Source of the DNA: Mesorhizobium escarrei
Lineage (GTDB): Bacteria; Pseudomonadota; Alphaproteobacteria; Rhizobiales; Rhizobiaceae
Assembly (NCBI RefSeq): GCF_935825525.1
Contig: NZ_CAKXZT010000168.1
Coordinates: forward strand, 85,148 to 149,147
Length of the DNA stretch: 64,000 bases
Direction of reading: 5' to 3'
Position 1 is the stretch's first letter, and each line of letters starts with the position of its first letter. A model generated the notes under the pieces. It searched no databases. It was not told the origin of the DNA and saw only the letters and a list, made by a program, of their open reading frames with translations. The position numbers were made by a program, and so were the translations under genes. Below, piece after piece: positions 63,042 through 64,000 of this stretch.

Positions 63042-64000
63042 CGCGCGGTCAGGCGTTGATCGACAAGCTTGGCGGCCGGCTTGCCGGCCTGCGCGGTCGC
63101 ATCACGCCGAATGCCGAGATGGACAAGATCACCTGGTTCCGCGCCGGCGGGCTGGCCGACGCACTGTTCCAGCCGGCCGACGAAGATGATCTCGCTGCGT
63201 TCCTGAGAGCAGTGCCCGAGGAGATACCGCTGACCACCGTCGGTATCGGCTCGAACCTGCTTGTCCGTGACGGCGGTATTGCGGGCTTCGTCATCCGGCT
63301 TTCGGCCAAGGGCTTTGGCGAAGCCGAAGTGATTGCGCCGACCACGATCAAGGCGGGCGCGGCCACGCCCGACAAACGCCTTGCCGCTGTCGCCTATCAG
63401 GCTGGTATAGGCGGCTTTGAGTTTTACCACGGCATTCCGGGCGCCATCGGCGGTGCGCTGAGGATGAATGCCGGCGCCAATGGCGTCGAGACGCGCGAGC
63501 GCGTTGTCGAGGTGCGGGCGCTCGACCGCAAGGGCAATGTGCATACGCTGAGCAACGCCGATATGGGCTACGCCTATCGCCATTCGGCAGCACCTGCCGG
63601 GCTGATCTTCACATCGGCCGTGTTCGAAGGCGTTTTGGCAGACAAGGCCGCGATCAAGGCGGCAATGGACGCCGTCCAGCACCATCGCGAGACCGTGCAG
63701 CCGATCCGCGAAAAGACCGGCGGCTCGACCTTCAAGAATCCGGAGGGCACCTCGGCCTGGAAGGAGATCGACAGAGCGGGCTGTCGGGGGCTGATGATCG
63801 GCGGCGCGCAGATGTCGCCGATGCATTGCAACTTCATGATCAACACGGGAACCGCGACCGGCTACGACCTTGAATATCTTGGCGAGACGGTGCGCACGCG
63901 CGTGCTCGAAAGGTCGGGCATCCGGCTGCATTGGGAAATCAAGCGCATCGGCAAATTCCGGCCGGGGCACGAGGTCCAGGAATTCCTCGGACAGTTGCTA
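63038..64000 (+). CDS. murB: UDP-N-acetylenolpyruvoylglucosamine reductase, cut by window edge
   Basis: At least 321 codons are present from the ATG overlapping murC. The FAD-binding part has GIGSNLLVRDGGIAGF (residues about 69-84) and FYHGIPGAIGGALRMNAGAN; the substrate domain has the catalytic Ser in TGGSTFKNPEG (about 229) and HCNFMINTGTATG. The reading frame runs off the window, so the stop is not seen, but the length suggests only a few codons are missing. It reduces UDP-GlcNAc-enolpyruvate to UDP-MurNAc. The window contains no ddl between murC and murB. Confidence 0.94.
   Translation, partial: MTRGQALIDKLGGRLAGLRGRITPNAEMDKITWFRAGGLADALFQPADEDDLAAFLRAVPEEIPLTTVGIGSNLLVRDGGIAGFVIRLSAKGFGEAEVIAPTTIKAGAATPDKRLAAVAYQAGIGGFEFYHGIPGAIGGALRMNAGANGVETRERVVEVRALDRKGNVHTLSNADMGYAYRHSAAPAGLIFTSAVFEGVLADKAAIKAAMDAVQHHRETVQPIREKTGGSTFKNPEGTSAWKEIDRAGCRGLMIGGAQMSPMHCNFMINTGTATGYDLEYLGETVRTRVLERSGIRLHWEIKRIGKFRPGHEVQEFLGQLL

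Overview
This is a GC-rich chromosomal window from an alphaproteobacterium of the order Hyphomicrobiales (Rhizobiales), most likely Mesorhizobium or a close relative. The evidence is the reductive pyrimidine operon with RutR, a 343-residue RsmH, betaine-lipid genes btaAB behind a Pho box, a metF operon led by an ArsR/methyltransferase regulator, a class A RNase P RNA, and many rhizobial-type palindromic intergenic repeats. No phage, complete insertion sequence, CRISPR array, rRNA or tRNA was recognised.

Layout. 0.2-1.6 kb: an Rrf2 regulator with an AhpD-like protein and a DoxX membrane protein. 1.7-11.7 kb: pyrimidine catabolism (rutR divergent from a transaminase, a carbamoyl-amidohydrolase and dihydropyrimidinase), then a cupin and a four-gene NMT1/THI5-type ABC importer that a block of repeats splits between ATPase and permeases. 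11.8-17.7 kb: a CHRD protein, a TPP enzyme coupled to a CaiB/BaiF CoA-transferase, a monoglyceride-lipase-like hydrolase and a secreted RNase T2. 18-27.4 kb: ettA, a RelE-type toxin-antitoxin pair coupled to a tam-like methyltransferase, a FabH-like synthase, a MOSC protein, a class IV aminotransferase, DUF2293, trmO, a SahR-like regulator with metF, and an unlisted 28-codon membrane miniprotein gene. 27.8-33.8 kb: an EamA exporter, an ODC-like decarboxylase, then a more accessory stretch with an AMP-dependent ligase, a frameshifted SDR and a LysR regulator. 33.8-38.4 kb: a heptanucleotide repeat hairpin, an MltB transglycosylase, a GH25 lysozyme lipoprotein, a serine hydrolase and higBA. 38.5-44.4 kb: btaBA and a fused 5-oxoprolinase/hydantoinase that carries two in-frame palindromic repeats. 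44.6-49.9 kb: a small lipoprotein, a TerB-J protein coupled to an AmpD-like amidase, an SLT transglycosylase, rnpB, parDE and a Cys/Met PLP enzyme. 50.3-64 kb: the division and cell-wall cluster mraZ-rsmH-ftsL-ftsI-murE-murF-mraY-murD-ftsW-murG-murC-murB, cut by the window edge in murB.

How the genes work together. HydA, the amidohydrolase and the transaminase take dihydropyrimidines to malonate semialdehyde under RutR, and the ABC importer plausibly supplies substrate. The dcw cluster makes lipid II and the septal machinery, and the four peptidoglycan hydrolases at 34-47.5 kb would remodel or recycle the wall. BtaAB replaces phospholipid when phosphate is short. I saw no single clearly new multi-gene system. 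The strongest less-described signals are the miniprotein gene with its own promoter and terminator, the repeats translated inside the oxoprolinase, the 7-bp repeat hairpin, and a three-copy palindromic RNA-like element.
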